Shown here piece by piece: positions 1 to 8,664 of a DNA stretch of 64,000 nt. Each line of letters begins with the position of its first letter. The first letter of the stretch is position 1. A model generated the notes under the pieces. It searched no databases and was not told the origin of the DNA. It saw only the letters and a program-made list of their open reading frames with translations. A program made the position numbers and the translations under genes. This DNA comes from Saccharothrix ecbatanensis (GTDB lineage: Bacteria > Actinomycetota > Actinomycetes > Mycobacteriales > Pseudonocardiaceae), in assembly GCF_014205015.1 (NCBI RefSeq), contig NZ_JACHMO010000001.1:434001-498000 (forward strand), in the 5' to 3' direction.

Positions 1-1061
1 ACGACCCGGCCGTCACCGCGGGCCGCGGCGAACACGTCGCCCACGGCCACCGCGGTGACGCCGTCCGGGCCGACGAGGGCGCGGTCCACCCGTGAGTCGA
101 CCGGCAACGTGGCGGTGACCTGGCCGGTGGCCAGCGACACCAGGCTGAGCGCGATGCCCTGGTCGTTCACCGAACGCTGGTGTTCGACCAGCACGTGCCC
201 GGTGGCCACGCCGACCGCGGTCACGCCGTCGACCACCAGCTGCGCGCCGTGGAACACGGTCGTGCCCACCGGGGTCACCCGGCCGTCCGCCGTGACGCGG
301 ACCAGCACGCTGCCCGGCGTGCCGCCCGGCGCCTGCCGCAACCCGACCCGCTCGGTCGAGCCCGGGTTCATGCCCGCTTCGACACCGGTCGAGGAGGGCG
401 GCGCGGCGGGGACGCGCTCGACGGAGAGCCGGCCTGCCCACGCGGCGGCGGTCGGCGCGTCGACCGGCGTGGCCACCACCTGGTCCAGCCCGATCGCCAA
501 CACCCCTCCGGTGGCGTTCATGGCCAGCACCCGGCGGTTCTCCGGGTCGTACGCGTAGGCGGTCCGGGCCGCGACGAACGCGCCGCCGAGCCCTTCCACG
601 TCATCGCCCTCGGCGACCACGCTCCCGTCCGCCAACTCGACCACGAAGAGTCCGGAGTCGGTGGCCAGGTAGGCGTAGCGCTGCCCGGCGGCGAGGACCG
701 ACGCCTCCCAGATCAGCTGGTCGGACAGCTGCGTGTCCCACAGCACCTCGCCGGTGGCCGGGTCGGTGGCCGCGAGCCGCACCTGGAACATGTCCTGCGT
801 GATCATCTGGAACATCCCGCGCACGCCGTGCCGCTCGTAGGGCGCCAGGACCACGTCCCGCCCGTCGATCTCGGCGAACGCGAAGCCCGGCTGCATCTCG
901 ATGTCCGGTTCCGGTGACATCACGTACGAGCCGCCGAAGAACAGCCCGGCGAACAGCACCAGCGGCAGCACGAAGGGCAGCGCGAACGGCAGGCGGCGGC
1001 GAGGAGGCCGGGGCGATTCGTAGGGCATCGCCGGTGAGTACTGCGGCGGTGTCTGGTACAT
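1..1061 (-). CDS. Membrane-anchored PA2928-like protein, partial (C-terminus beyond window)
   Basis: The reading frame opens with ATG at 1061 and runs without a stop to the window edge, so at least 353 residues are visible and the C-terminus is missing. The first ~20 residues are Pro/Tyr rich and cytoplasmic. An RRR stop-transfer patch precedes one hydrophobic segment at about residues 24-44, so this looks like a single-pass protein with a large external domain. That domain has short repeated strands such as LAATDPATGEVLW and LATDSGLFVVELADGSVV, typical of PQQ-like or beta-propeller folds. From memory it resembles actinobacterial proteins annotated as PA2928 family. Function is unknown. It is divergent from the cassette that starts at 1188, so the 126-bp gap should hold both promoters. 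Confidence 0.7.
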   Translation of the reverse strand, partial: MYQTPPQYSPAMPYESPRPPRRRLPFALPFVLPLVLFAGLFFGGSYVMSPEPDIEMQPGFAFAEIDGRDVVLAPYERHGVRGMFQMITQDMFQVRLAATDPATGEVLWDTQLSDQLIWEASVLAAGQRYAYLATDSGLFVVELADGSVVAEGDDVEGLGGAFVAARTAYAYDPENRRVLAMNATGGVLAIGLDQVVATPVDAPTAAAWAGRLSVERVPAAPPSSTGVEAGMNPGSTERVGLRQAPGGTPGSVLVRVTADGRVTPVGTTVFHGAQLVVDGVTAVGVATGHVLVEHQRSVNDQGIALSLVSLATGQVTATLPVDSRVDRALVGPDGVTAVAVGDVFAAARGDGRV

Positions 1062-1187
1062 CGGTTCCCCCTTTTCGGTCTGCGGGTGATGACCGAAGCT
1101 TCCGGCGCGGGCGTCGCCTACCGGTCCCAGGAACGGGGTTCACGAGACCGCCACCAGCGGCGATGGAGATCGAGTAGGGTCGGCCGG

Positions 1188-2438
1188 GTGGGCACCGCGC
1201 GAGCTGCGACGGCGACGCTTCCCCGCGGCTCGGTGGTCGCGCGGGCGTGGGCCGCGCTGGGTGACGCGGTCGCGCCGCTGAGCAACCCGGCGGGCCGGCC
1301 GCTGACCCGCACGGTCAAGCTGATCCTCGATCCGCTGGTGCTGCGGCCCGTGCTGAACCCGGAGTTCGCGGCGGGCGCGATCGCGGTCGAGCACGCCGAC
1401 GCCCTGCGGTCCCGGATCGCCGACGCCGGGCCGGTGCTGGCGGCGACCGCGAGCTGGTTCGTGGTGCTGAAGAAGGAACGCCGGCGGCGGTGGATCACCG
1501 ACGGGAACCCGCAGGACCTCTACTTCCAGCGGTGCTTCGAACTCGCCACCGCGCAGGGGCCTCCGGGGTCGGACGCCGACCGCGTGGCGGCTTCCGTGCT
1601 GGCCGAGGTGCACGGGCAGGGTGGGCCGACCGTCACGGGGCTCCGCGACTTCGTCACCGATCCGGCCAACGTCGGCGAGCTGACGCGGCTGATCGACGCG
1701 GCGTGGGCCGCGGTGGAGGTGGACGGTTCGGGGGCGATGGCGACCGACGGGTTCCTCGCCACGTGTGCCGTCGCACCTGATCGGGTGTTGTTCGGGGAGC
1801 TGGTGGCGGGCGCGGCCGGCTCGGCGGGCGCGGCGGACCTGGCCCGGCCGGGGGTGGCGCTGGCCCACGGGTTGACCGACCGGGATCGGCCCGTGCGGCC
1901 GGAGTTGGGGCGGAGCGCGTCGAAGCGGAACCTGCCCAAGCCGTTCGACCGGTCGATCCTGGAGCGCCTGTTCGCGCCGTTGACCATGGCGTTCGGGCGG
2001 GACGGGCTGGCGGACGTGCCGACGTTGGTGCGGCGGGAGATCAGCCGGTCGGCGGGCGCATGGCAGCTCGCGGACGAGGAGAGCCGGCTGGTGCTGCTGC
2101 TGGGGCGGGACGCGTCGGCCGACCTCGCCGGGCGTCCGTCCGGCGCCGGCCCTGGCACCGCGGCTGCCAGGTTGCGGTCGCGGTGGGAGCGCGAGGCGTA
2201 CGTGCACCGGGTGCTGCGGATGCCGTCGGCCGTGCCGCCGGAGGTCCACGCGGACGTGCGCGGTGTGCGGGAGGCCTACCTGCGGCGGTTGTGGGTGCGG
2301 CTGCACGGTCGTGAGATGCGGGGCGAGGCCGTGGCAGCCGATCAGGTGTGGGACCTGCTCGACGGGGTGCTGCGGTCGGTGATCCTGGACCAGCGTGACC
2401 GGCTGCGGTCGGCACTGGAGCGGGAGGCCGTGGCATGA
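1188..2438 (+). CDS. Unknown protein, first gene of the CHAT/TPR (CATRA-like) cassette
   Basis: 416 residues from GTG 1188. I chose this start because the frame upstream (to 1086) has the Arg-rich, low-complexity look of non-coding GC-rich DNA, while the sequence after 1188 becomes an ordinary mixed alpha-helical protein. There is no signal peptide or membrane segment. I do not recognise a catalytic motif. It ends in an ATGA overlap with the next gene, so the two are translated together. In CASPASE/TPR-associated (CATRA) conflict systems, large helical proteins of this kind accompany the protease; assignment here rests on the neighbours, not on a recognised domain. Confidence 0.75.
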   Translation: MGTARAATATLPRGSVVARAWAALGDAVAPLSNPAGRPLTRTVKLILDPLVLRPVLNPEFAAGAIAVEHADALRSRIADAGPVLAATASWFVVLKKERRRRWITDGNPQDLYFQRCFELATAQGPPGSDADRVAASVLAEVHGQGGPTVTGLRDFVTDPANVGELTRLIDAAWAAVEVDGSGAMATDGFLATCAVAPDRVLFGELVAGAAGSAGAADLARPGVALAHGLTDRDRPVRPELGRSASKRNLPKPFDRSILERLFAPLTMAFGRDGLADVPTLVRREISRSAGAWQLADEESRLVLLLGRDASADLAGRPSGAGPGTAAARLRSRWEREAYVHRVLRMPSAVPPEVHADVRGVREAYLRRLWVRLHGREMRGEAVAADQVWDLLDGVLRSVILDQRDRLRSALEREAVA

Positions 2439-3439
2439 GGGTGTCCCGTTCGGCCGGGATCGTCGTCGGCGACTGGCCCGCGTCGCCGGAGGTGGTGGCG
2501 TTGGTGGAGGGCGCGGGCGCGCTGTTGGCGTGGGACGTCCTGCGCGATGACGTGGTGCCCGCTGCCCGGGTGCACGACCCGGAGCGGGCGTCCGAGTGGC
2601 TGTGGGAGGTCTACGGGGACGCCGCCGACGCGATCTTGGGTGACGCCGACGAGGTGGACGTGCCGGTCGCGGGCGACTGGCGGGTCCGTGACGCCTGCCG
2701 GGTCGTGGCGCAGTTGAACTGGGCCGAGGCGTGGTGGCCCGCTTCCGTGGTGGCCGGTGTGCCTGCGTTGGATCCCGCCGTGTTGGGCGCGGAGCGTGCG
2801 GTGGCGGTGTCCACTGTGGAGCATGTGCTGGACGATCCGGACGCGGTGGAGCGGGCGTTGGCGTCGGTGGTGTCGTTCGACGTGACCGATCCCGAGCTGG
2901 TCGGGTTGGCCGACCGGGTCGGTGTGCTCGCCGAGGACTACGGGGTGGTGCTCGCTCTGGCTCCGGCGGCGGTGGCCGGTCGGTCGGAGTTCGCGCTCGC
3001 CGCCGGGGGAGTGGACTGGTCGGACGAGGTCGCGGTGCTGACGGGGACGTCCACTGTGGACTGGACGTTGGTGCCGCACGGTGTGGTCGATGCCGCCGCG
3101 CCCGTCGAGTGGGCTGTGGTGCGGCGGCAGGGGGCCACGGTGCTGGAGGTGTCCGTCGCTGCTGGGCCGCGGCCGGGGCCGTTGGCGGCGAGGATGGGTG
3201 AGGTCGTGGTGGCGCTGGACGAGGTCGACGGGTTGGGTCGGATCACCGGTTCCGCACCCGTGCCGCCGACGGTGTTGTTGCTGCCGCCCGATCGGCGGGT
3301 GGTGACGGTTTATGCGCCTGGCTTCGCGGTCGCCCCGTCTGGGCCGGGCGCGGAGGCTCGACGTGCCGCGATCATCGACTACGCGCGGTCCCGGGTCGGC
3401 TCGCCCGGTGCGACGCTGACCGAGCGGACGGCGCGGTGA
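2435..3439 (+). CDS. CATRA-like system-associated protein (unknown fold)
   Basis: 334 residues, starting at ATG 2435 in a 4-nt ATGA overlap with the preceding gene. It is acidic and soluble, rich in Val/Ala/Asp, with no signal peptide. The C-terminal third holds a run of beta-strands ending in a conserved-looking VYAPGFA segment near residue 292. NCBI describes Saccharothrix proteins in such settings as CATRA conflict system CASPASE/TPR repeat-associated proteins; I recall that family but cannot confirm membership. Two copies of the palindrome TCCACTGTGGA lie inside this gene (2810-2820 and 3050-3060), both coding Ser-Thr-Val-(Glu/Asp). It ends in a GTGA overlap with the TPR gene. Confidence 0.75.
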   Translation: MRVSRSAGIVVGDWPASPEVVALVEGAGALLAWDVLRDDVVPAARVHDPERASEWLWEVYGDAADAILGDADEVDVPVAGDWRVRDACRVVAQLNWAEAWWPASVVAGVPALDPAVLGAERAVAVSTVEHVLDDPDAVERALASVVSFDVTDPELVGLADRVGVLAEDYGVVLALAPAAVAGRSEFALAAGGVDWSDEVAVLTGTSTVDWTLVPHGVVDAAAPVEWAVVRRQGATVLEVSVAAGPRPGPLAARMGEVVVALDEVDGLGRITGSAPVPPTVLLLPPDRRVVTVYAPGFAVAPSGPGAEARRAAIIDYARSRVGSPGATLTERTAR

Positions 3440-5064
3440 GCGACTGGTCGGACCTCAACGACGAGGGTGTGCGCTGCGAGAACCCCGGTCGGCGGCACCT
3501 CGGGCCGCGGTGGCCGCGGTTCGTCGAGCTGAACACCGAGGGCGCGGTGCTGGCGTCGGCCGGTGACGTGGTCGGCGCGCGGGCCGCCTGGCAGGCCGCC
3601 TACCGCGAGACCACCGGTGAAGTGGCCGATGTCGAGGCGCTGGTCTGCCGCGCGGCGGTCGCGGGGAATCTCGCCGGAGTGTCCGCCGACTACGACGAAG
3701 CGGCGCGGTGGAGCACTGAAGCGGTGGACGCGGCGCGGATCGTGCTGGAGCTCGTCGGTGACGCGTACGGCACGTCCACGGTGCTGGTGAACGGGTTGGT
3801 GTCCCGCGCCGTGTCGCATCACGCCCGCATGCGGCTGCCTGAAGCGTTGGCGGACTTGGACGAGGCCGTCGAGGCGTTGGCGTCGGTCGAAGGCGGGCAG
3901 TCGGTCGAAGCCTGGCAGTCGTTCGAGGCCTCCGTCCGGTCCACCCGTGCCCGCGTGCTCGTCACCGGCGGTTGGTATGCCGAAGCGGCAGCGGAGGCGC
4001 GGCTCGCGTTGGACCTCGCGTACGCCGCCGCGCCGTCGTTGGCCGCGAACGTCCACCTGACGTTGGCCGAGATCACCAGCTCCACCGGGGATCTGCCGGG
4101 CGCCGTCGAGCACCTGTCCCTGGCCCGCGACCTGTGCGCCGCGACCGGGGACGTCGGCGGCGAGGGCACCGCCGTGGTCAGCCTGGCGCGGTTGGCCTAC
4201 CTCTCGTCCGATGCGGACCGGGCCGATGCGCTGTACGCGGAGGCTGAAGGTCTGTTGGGCGACGATCCACATCGACTCGCGGCGTGCCTGTGCGGACGGG
4301 CGGCGATCGCGGTGCTGCGGGGGAGGCCGGGCGAGGCGTTGGAGCTGCTGGACCGGGCAGCCTCGTCGTCGGGGACGGCCGCGAGTCCGCTGGAACTGGT
4401 GGCGGTGCGGCAGGTTCGGGGGGCGGCGCTCGAGGCGTCGGGGGAGTTCGCCGCGGCCGAGTCCTGTTACGCCGAGGCGGCGGCGGTGTGCGAGGCGGCC
4501 GGGTTGTGGCACGTGGTGTTGGGGATGACCTGGTGGCGTGCGGACGCGCTCGTGCGCCGGGCGGCGGCGGTCACCGGCGAGGAGCGGCGGGCGATCGGGC
4601 TGCGAGCGCTGGACTTGGCGTTGCCCGCGGCACTGGCGTCGGAGGCGGTGCGGCAGCGGTTCCCGCACGGGCCGCTGCGGGAGCGTTGGGTGGCGTTGGC
4701 CTCCGCGCCCGCGACCCGGTCGGCGTTCCTGGCCATCCGGGCGGTCGAGGACGTCGCGTTGGCGGCCGAGTACATCGACCACATCGCGGGCGCGGTGTCC
4801 CTGGACGCCGCGGGCACTCCGGTGGAACGCGGTGAGTTGGTGATGCTGCCCGAGCCGCCCGCTGAACCGTCCGTGGAAGAGCACCTCCCTTACGCCGCTT
4901 CGGGGCTCGTGAGCGGTGGGAGCCTTGCTGTGGGCGGGTTCGAGTTGCCGCCCCGGGTCCGGCTCGACCCGACGGTCCGGACCGCGCTGGACGCCTGGAT
5001 CGACGTGGCCGAGGAGCGGTACGGGCTGCCGGTGCGGTCGGAACGGGCGGTGGCGTCGTGGTGA
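3436..5064 (+). CDS. TPR-repeat protein of the CHAT cassette
   Basis: 542 residues from GTG 3436, which overlaps the previous stop by 4 nt. From about residue 25 to 400 the sequence is a succession of helical hairpins with the small-residue pattern of tetratricopeptide repeats (for example GDVVGARAAWQAAYRE, LPGAVEHLSLARDLCAATG, FAAAESCYAEAAAVCEAAG). A shorter C-terminal segment after about 470 does not look like TPR. TPR superhelices bind peptides or partner proteins, and in CHAT systems they often present the substrate to, or restrain, the protease. It overlaps the CHAT gene by 7 nt, which supports a protein complex. No enzyme motif is seen. Confidence 0.85.
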   Translation: MSDWSDLNDEGVRCENPGRRHLGPRWPRFVELNTEGAVLASAGDVVGARAAWQAAYRETTGEVADVEALVCRAAVAGNLAGVSADYDEAARWSTEAVDAARIVLELVGDAYGTSTVLVNGLVSRAVSHHARMRLPEALADLDEAVEALASVEGGQSVEAWQSFEASVRSTRARVLVTGGWYAEAAAEARLALDLAYAAAPSLAANVHLTLAEITSSTGDLPGAVEHLSLARDLCAATGDVGGEGTAVVSLARLAYLSSDADRADALYAEAEGLLGDDPHRLAACLCGRAAIAVLRGRPGEALELLDRAASSSGTAASPLELVAVRQVRGAALEASGEFAAAESCYAEAAAVCEAAGLWHVVLGMTWWRADALVRRAAAVTGEERRAIGLRALDLALPAALASEAVRQRFPHGPLRERWVALASAPATRSAFLAIRAVEDVALAAEYIDHIAGAVSLDAAGTPVERGELVMLPEPPAEPSVEEHLPYAASGLVSGGSLAVGGFELPPRVRLDPTVRTALDAWIDVAEERYGLPVRSERAVASW

Positions 5065-6257
5065 CCGTGCAGCTGAAGCTGGTCGACGCGGGCGACCTGT
5101 ACCTGTCGTGGCGGTGGGAGCACGAACCGGACCGGCCCCGCGTCCAACTCGTGCCGCGCGAGAAGGCGCAGGTGGTGTTGGACGAGTGGGCCGCCGCGGT
5201 GCCTTCGCCGTTGCCGGGGGAGAACGTCGACCGGGCGTTACGGCGGTCGCTGACCCACGGGCCGCTGGTCGACCACGCGCGGGAGCTGGACCTGTCGACG
5301 CGGCTGTACCGGGGGTTGTTCCCGACGCCGTTGGCGGTCGAGCTGAATTCGTGGCTGGAGCAGGGAGTCCGGCCGCACCTGCGGGTTCAACCGTCGCCGT
5401 CGACCGCGTTGGTGCCGTGGGAAGCCCTGCGCGTGGACGAGGGTGAACGGGCCGTGCACGTCCTCGACATCTCCGTGCTGCCGCCCGCGACCGTCGGCAA
5501 CGCCACGGGCCGCCGCGTGACCCCGTTCGATCCACAAGGGACGGTCGTGGGCGTGCTGGACCCCAAGGTGCCGGGGTTCGCCGACGCGTCCGGTCTGGGG
5601 TCGGTTCTCGGCCGTGTCACGCCGGAACTGGCCGCGCTGGCGTTGGGTGGGGTGCGGCGCGACGACGTCGACCGCGACTACCTCGAAGGCGCACTGGCCA
5701 CCGCCGCACGGTTCGTGTACGTCGGCCACGTCACCACCGGCGGTCACGGCCTGGACGCGCGGATGCACCTGTCCTGCACGGCGAACACCGAGGGCCGGGC
5801 CGCTCCGCTCGGCGCGCACCGCCCGCTGACCGCCGCCGACATCGTGCTCGGACACCGGTCCGGTCCGGTGCGGCCGTGGCGGATTCCCAACCGGGTGGCG
5901 CTCGTGGCGTGCGAGAGCGGCGGCGACCTCCGCTTCGCCGAACCGTCCGGGCTCGTGACGGCCATGGTCCACGGCGGCGCCGAGCACGTGACCGCGACGA
6001 GGTGGACGTTGCCGACCGACGAAGGGCTGTCCCGGCTCGTCCCCGGCTTCCCGTCGGCTCCCGTCCTCGCGCCGACCGTGGTGGCGATCGACACCGCCCA
6101 CCGAGCCGAGCACCCGGTGACCGCGCTCAACGACTGGCAACGCGCCGCCGCGACCCGGTGGGAGGAGACGGGCGACCTCACCTGCTCCCCGCTCGTGTGG
6201 GCCGCCTTCACCACGACCTGGGCGCCAGGCCCGCGAGGTCCGGAGGTCCGGGGATGA
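5058..6257 (+). CDS. CHAT-domain caspase-like protease
   Basis: 399 residues from GTG 5058. The C-terminal two-thirds is a CHAT (caspase HetF associated with TPRs) domain: LVPWEALRV near residue 120 is the usual entry strand. The catalytic dyad is visible as His224 in FVYVGHVTTGG and Cys285 in VALVACESGG. Both catalytic residues are intact, so an active cysteine endopeptidase is expected. The N-terminal ~110 residues are an uncharacterised acidic, helical region. CHAT proteases in bacteria act as infection- or damage-triggered effectors that cleave specific partners, as in gasdermin and Craspase systems. The target here is unknown; the membrane protein directly downstream and the two upstream unknown proteins are the first candidates. 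Confidence 0.9.
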   Translation: MVTVQLKLVDAGDLYLSWRWEHEPDRPRVQLVPREKAQVVLDEWAAAVPSPLPGENVDRALRRSLTHGPLVDHARELDLSTRLYRGLFPTPLAVELNSWLEQGVRPHLRVQPSPSTALVPWEALRVDEGERAVHVLDISVLPPATVGNATGRRVTPFDPQGTVVGVLDPKVPGFADASGLGSVLGRVTPELAALALGGVRRDDVDRDYLEGALATAARFVYVGHVTTGGHGLDARMHLSCTANTEGRAAPLGAHRPLTAADIVLGHRSGPVRPWRIPNRVALVACESGGDLRFAEPSGLVTAMVHGGAEHVTATRWTLPTDEGLSRLVPGFPSAPVLAPTVVAIDTAHRAEHPVTALNDWQRAAATRWEETGDLTCSPLVWAAFTTTWAPGPRGPEVRG

Positions 6258-6850
6258 GGGCGTTGTGGATCGGACTCGCGGTTTTCTCCGTACTGTGCGG
6301 GATCGCCACCGGATTCCTGGCGGCGGTGGCCGGGGACTGGGCGGCCTTGCCCACCCTGGCGGGAGCGGCCGGGCTGGTGGTGGCGACGGTGAAGCTGCGA
6401 CCGGAGGACAGCTTCCGGGTGGCCGCGATTCTGATCGGTCTGGCGCTGCCCGTCGTGTCGATGGTGAGCGTGCCCGCGGCGTGGTTGGCCGTGACCGGTG
6501 AGCCGGCCGACTGCGTCCTGGTCGAGGAGCATGCGGGCAGGTACGACCCCAAGGGAACGCCGCACGTGTACGAGTTCGACTGCGCCGGCGAGCGGTTCTC
6601 CATCACGGAGAAGGACGACACCTACTCCACCGAGCTGGGTGATCGGGTGGAACTGGTGCTGGATCGGAATCGCATGATCGGGGCCGGCTTGCCCACCGCG
6701 CCCGCGCAGTTCGCCATCGTCGCGCTGCTCCTCACCGGCGTTGTCGGCTTGTCCTTCCTCGTGGCATTGCTCGGCCTGCCCCTCCGTCCACCGCCGAAGC
6801 CACGGTTGCCGGACCAGTTGGGGCCGCCGACGGGCGGCCTCGTTCCGTGA
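6254..6850 (+). CDS. Small multi-pass membrane protein, last gene of CHAT cassette
   Basis: 198 residues from ATG 6254, overlapping the CHAT stop by 4 nt. Hydrophobic segments lie at about residues 4-25, 30-46, 54-76 and 155-178, with a hydrophilic domain of about 70 residues (two Cys: DCVLVEE and EFDCAG) between the third and fourth. The Cys pair could form an extracytoplasmic disulphide. The tail is proline rich. No family was recognised; parts resemble DUF3592-type membrane proteins. Its place at the end of a protease cassette makes it a plausible membrane effector or anchor, but nothing in the sequence proves that. Confidence 0.75.
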   Translation: MRALWIGLAVFSVLCGIATGFLAAVAGDWAALPTLAGAAGLVVATVKLRPEDSFRVAAILIGLALPVVSMVSVPAAWLAVTGEPADCVLVEEHAGRYDPKGTPHVYEFDCAGERFSITEKDDTYSTELGDRVELVLDRNRMIGAGLPTAPAQFAIVALLLTGVVGLSFLVALLGLPLRPPPKPRLPDQLGPPTGGLVP

Positions 6851-6911
6851 AGGTGGGACCGGTAGGTGACGGCGGCGCATATCGTCCTCGGCACTGCGAA
6901 GGGGTGAGGAC

Positions 6912-7376
6912 GTGTTCGGATCAAGGGATGACGCGCTGTACGCCCGCGTCCAGGAGTTGGAAGGCCGCGTCGAGCGCCTGACGGGGTTGCTGGGGACGCT
7001 GCTGAACGACGGTGATCGGCACGCACGCCTGACCGAGTTGGCCGAACGGGCGGAAGGCGCGTTACGGGCGTTGGAGGCGCGGTCGGGGGCGGTGGGGATC
7101 GGTGAGCCGCGCTTCCAGGCGGCGCTGGACACCGTCTACCAGGCCAAGACGTTCGGGTACGTGGCGGTGTACTTCGTCGGCGGGCGGACCGCGCGGATGC
7201 GCCTGCTGATCGGTCCGCAGAACCCGCCCACCGCGAGCGCCGGCTACGCGAGCGTCAGTTCGGGCGTCAACTCCTACATCGGTGGCGTGGTGCGCCCCGG
7301 CGAGTACTGGATGGCCGCCACCCACCGGCCCGGGTTGAAGGCCGGCTTCGAGTGCGTCTTCACGCCCATCTTCTAG
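6912..7376 (+). CDS. Unknown protein with N-terminal coiled coil
   Basis: 154 residues from GTG 6912, with a good ribosome site (GGGGTGAGGAC) just upstream. Residues 10-60 have a heptad-like pattern (VQELEGRVERLTGLL) expected for a coiled coil. Residues 70-154 are a compact beta-rich domain with aromatic and Gly positions (AVYFVGG, YIGGVVRPGEYWMAA) and end in CVFTPIF. No signal peptide. I know no function. It stands 61 nt after the CHAT cassette on the same strand and may be cotranscribed, but there is no translational coupling. Confidence 0.7.
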   Translation: MFGSRDDALYARVQELEGRVERLTGLLGTLLNDGDRHARLTELAERAEGALRALEARSGAVGIGEPRFQAALDTVYQAKTFGYVAVYFVGGRTARMRLLIGPQNPPTASAGYASVSSGVNSYIGGVVRPGEYWMAATHRPGLKAGFECVFTPIF

Positions 7377-7384
7377 CCGCGAGC

Positions 7385-7416
7385 TTGCATCCGGTACCCC
7401 GATACAGGCTTACCGT
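7385..7416 (+). promoter_or_regulatory. Possible MerR-type promoter with dyad in a 20-bp spacer
   Basis: TTGCAT (7385-7390) and TACCGT (7411-7416) are separated by 20 bp. The spacer carries the imperfect dyad CCGGTA-N6-TACAGG. Over-long spacers with a central dyad are the hallmark of MerR-activated promoters. A start six bases after the -10 would place +1 at or next to the ATG at 7423, giving a leaderless mRNA. No merR gene is adjacent, so this is tentative. Confidence 0.35.
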
Positions 7417-7422
7417 GGACGC

Positions 7423-7752
7423 ATGACCACAGACGCACTCGAACCCCGCCCGGACTGGGCGCCGGAGTCGTGCACCCTGCCGACGGCCGAACGCCCGCTG
7501 CGCGTGGCGGAGTTCGACGAGCTGTTCACCACGTCCCTGCGCGGCTCGGAACGCATCGCTCCGACGCACCTGCGGATCACTCTCGACCCGACGCCGGAGG
7601 TGGCGGCGCGGGCGGCGTCCCTGGCGTTCCGGGAGACCCGGTGCTGCTCCTTCTTCACGTTCGCCGTCGTGGTCGGCGCGGGGGAGTTGCGGCTGGACGT
7701 CACCGTGCCGGCGGCGCACGTGGACGTGCTCGACGCGCTGGTGCCGGCGTGA
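7423..7752 (+). CDS. Small Cys-containing protein, often found beside MerR regulators
   Basis: 109 residues from ATG 7423. It has an N-terminal ESCTLPTAERPLR stretch and a central RETRCCSFFTF with adjacent cysteines, then a repeated-strand C-terminus ending AAHVDVLDALV. Similar short actinobacterial proteins sit next to MerR regulators and are sometimes labelled arsenate reductase-like, but the classical ArsC active site is not present. The three Cys suggest metal or thiol chemistry. The possible MerR-type promoter upstream fits that context. Confidence 0.7.
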   Translation: MTTDALEPRPDWAPESCTLPTAERPLRVAEFDELFTTSLRGSERIAPTHLRITLDPTPEVAARAASLAFRETRCCSFFTFAVVVGAGELRLDVTVPAAHVDVLDALVPA

Positions 7753-7811
7753 ACGGCGGGTAGCACTCACCGTGGGCTGCTGACCGGGCCTGGATGTGGA
7801 ACGCTGCCCGC

Positions 7812-8615
7812 ATGCGTTGCGGGATCGTGTTGCCGTTCTTCGACGCGCCGGATGTGGCGTCGTGCGCGGAATTGGCGGAGGAGTGCGGCTGGGATGGGGT
7901 GTTCCTGGCCGAGGCGGTGTGGGGTGTCGACGCGTGGGTGGCGTTGACGGCGGCGGCCATGCGCACGTCGTCGGTGCGGCTGGGGACCATGCTGACGCCG
8001 TTGGCCCGGTTCAAGCCGTGGGACGTGGCGTCCAAGGTGGCGACGCTGGACCGGTTGTCCGGCGGGCGCGTGCAGCTGTCGGTCGGGCTGGGCGCGCTGC
8101 ACCCGGGGTGGACGGCGTTCGAACGTGAGACCAGCCGGACCGAACGGGCGTTGCTGCTGGACGAAGGGCTCGCGGTGTACGACGGGTTGATGCACGGGCA
8201 GCCGTTCTCGTTCAGCGGGCAGCGTTACGAGGTGTTGGAGACGGACTTCTTCCCGCCCCCACCGCCCGTGCAGCGGCCTCGCGTGCCGGTGTGGGTGGTC
8301 GGCGCCCACGGGCGTCCGGTGTCGATGCGGCGTGCGGTGTCGTGGGACGGGTTGCTGCCCAACGTGATCGCCGACGACGGCGCGCGGGGGCCGTCGAGCC
8401 CGGAGGAGTTGGCGGCGGTGGTGGCGGAGGCGCGGGAGCTGCGCACGTCGCTCGGGCTGCCGTGGGACGGCTACGACGTGATCGCCGAGGGGATGGCGAC
8501 GGACGTGCGCGAGTGGGCCGACGCGGGCGCGACCTGGTGGATCGAGTCGGACTGGGAGACCACGGTCGACGCCGTGCGCGACCGCATCACCGCCGGACCA
8601 CCGTCAGGCTCCTGA
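7812..8615 (+). CDS. LLM-class (F420-dependent-type) oxidoreductase
   Basis: 267 residues from ATG 7812; an in-frame ATG 18 nt upstream gives an unlikely extra MWNAAR. The sequence follows the bacterial luciferase-like monooxygenase barrel: GIVLPFFDAPD at the start, GWDGVFLAE, LGTMLTPLARF, and the flavin-side signature LSGGRVQLSVGLG near residue 86. These TIM-barrel enzymes use FMN or coenzyme F420; actinomycete members of this size are usually F420 dependent. Substrate cannot be deduced. The gene is followed after 49 nt by the patatin gene on the same strand. Confidence 0.88.
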   Translation: MRCGIVLPFFDAPDVASCAELAEECGWDGVFLAEAVWGVDAWVALTAAAMRTSSVRLGTMLTPLARFKPWDVASKVATLDRLSGGRVQLSVGLGALHPGWTAFERETSRTERALLLDEGLAVYDGLMHGQPFSFSGQRYEVLETDFFPPPPPVQRPRVPVWVVGAHGRPVSMRRAVSWDGLLPNVIADDGARGPSSPEELAAVVAEARELRTSLGLPWDGYDVIAEGMATDVREWADAGATWWIESDWETTVDAVRDRITAGPPSGS

Positions 8616-8664
8616 AGGGATGCCGCACGGGCGCGGCGAACGGTCCGGTGAGACGATCCGGGCC

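Noticed and set aside
3379..5535. A 718-codon minus-strand frame opposite the TPR and CHAT genes
   Set aside because: Low-complexity Arg/Pro/Gly sequence without motifs. The sense frames are coupled genes with recognised domains.
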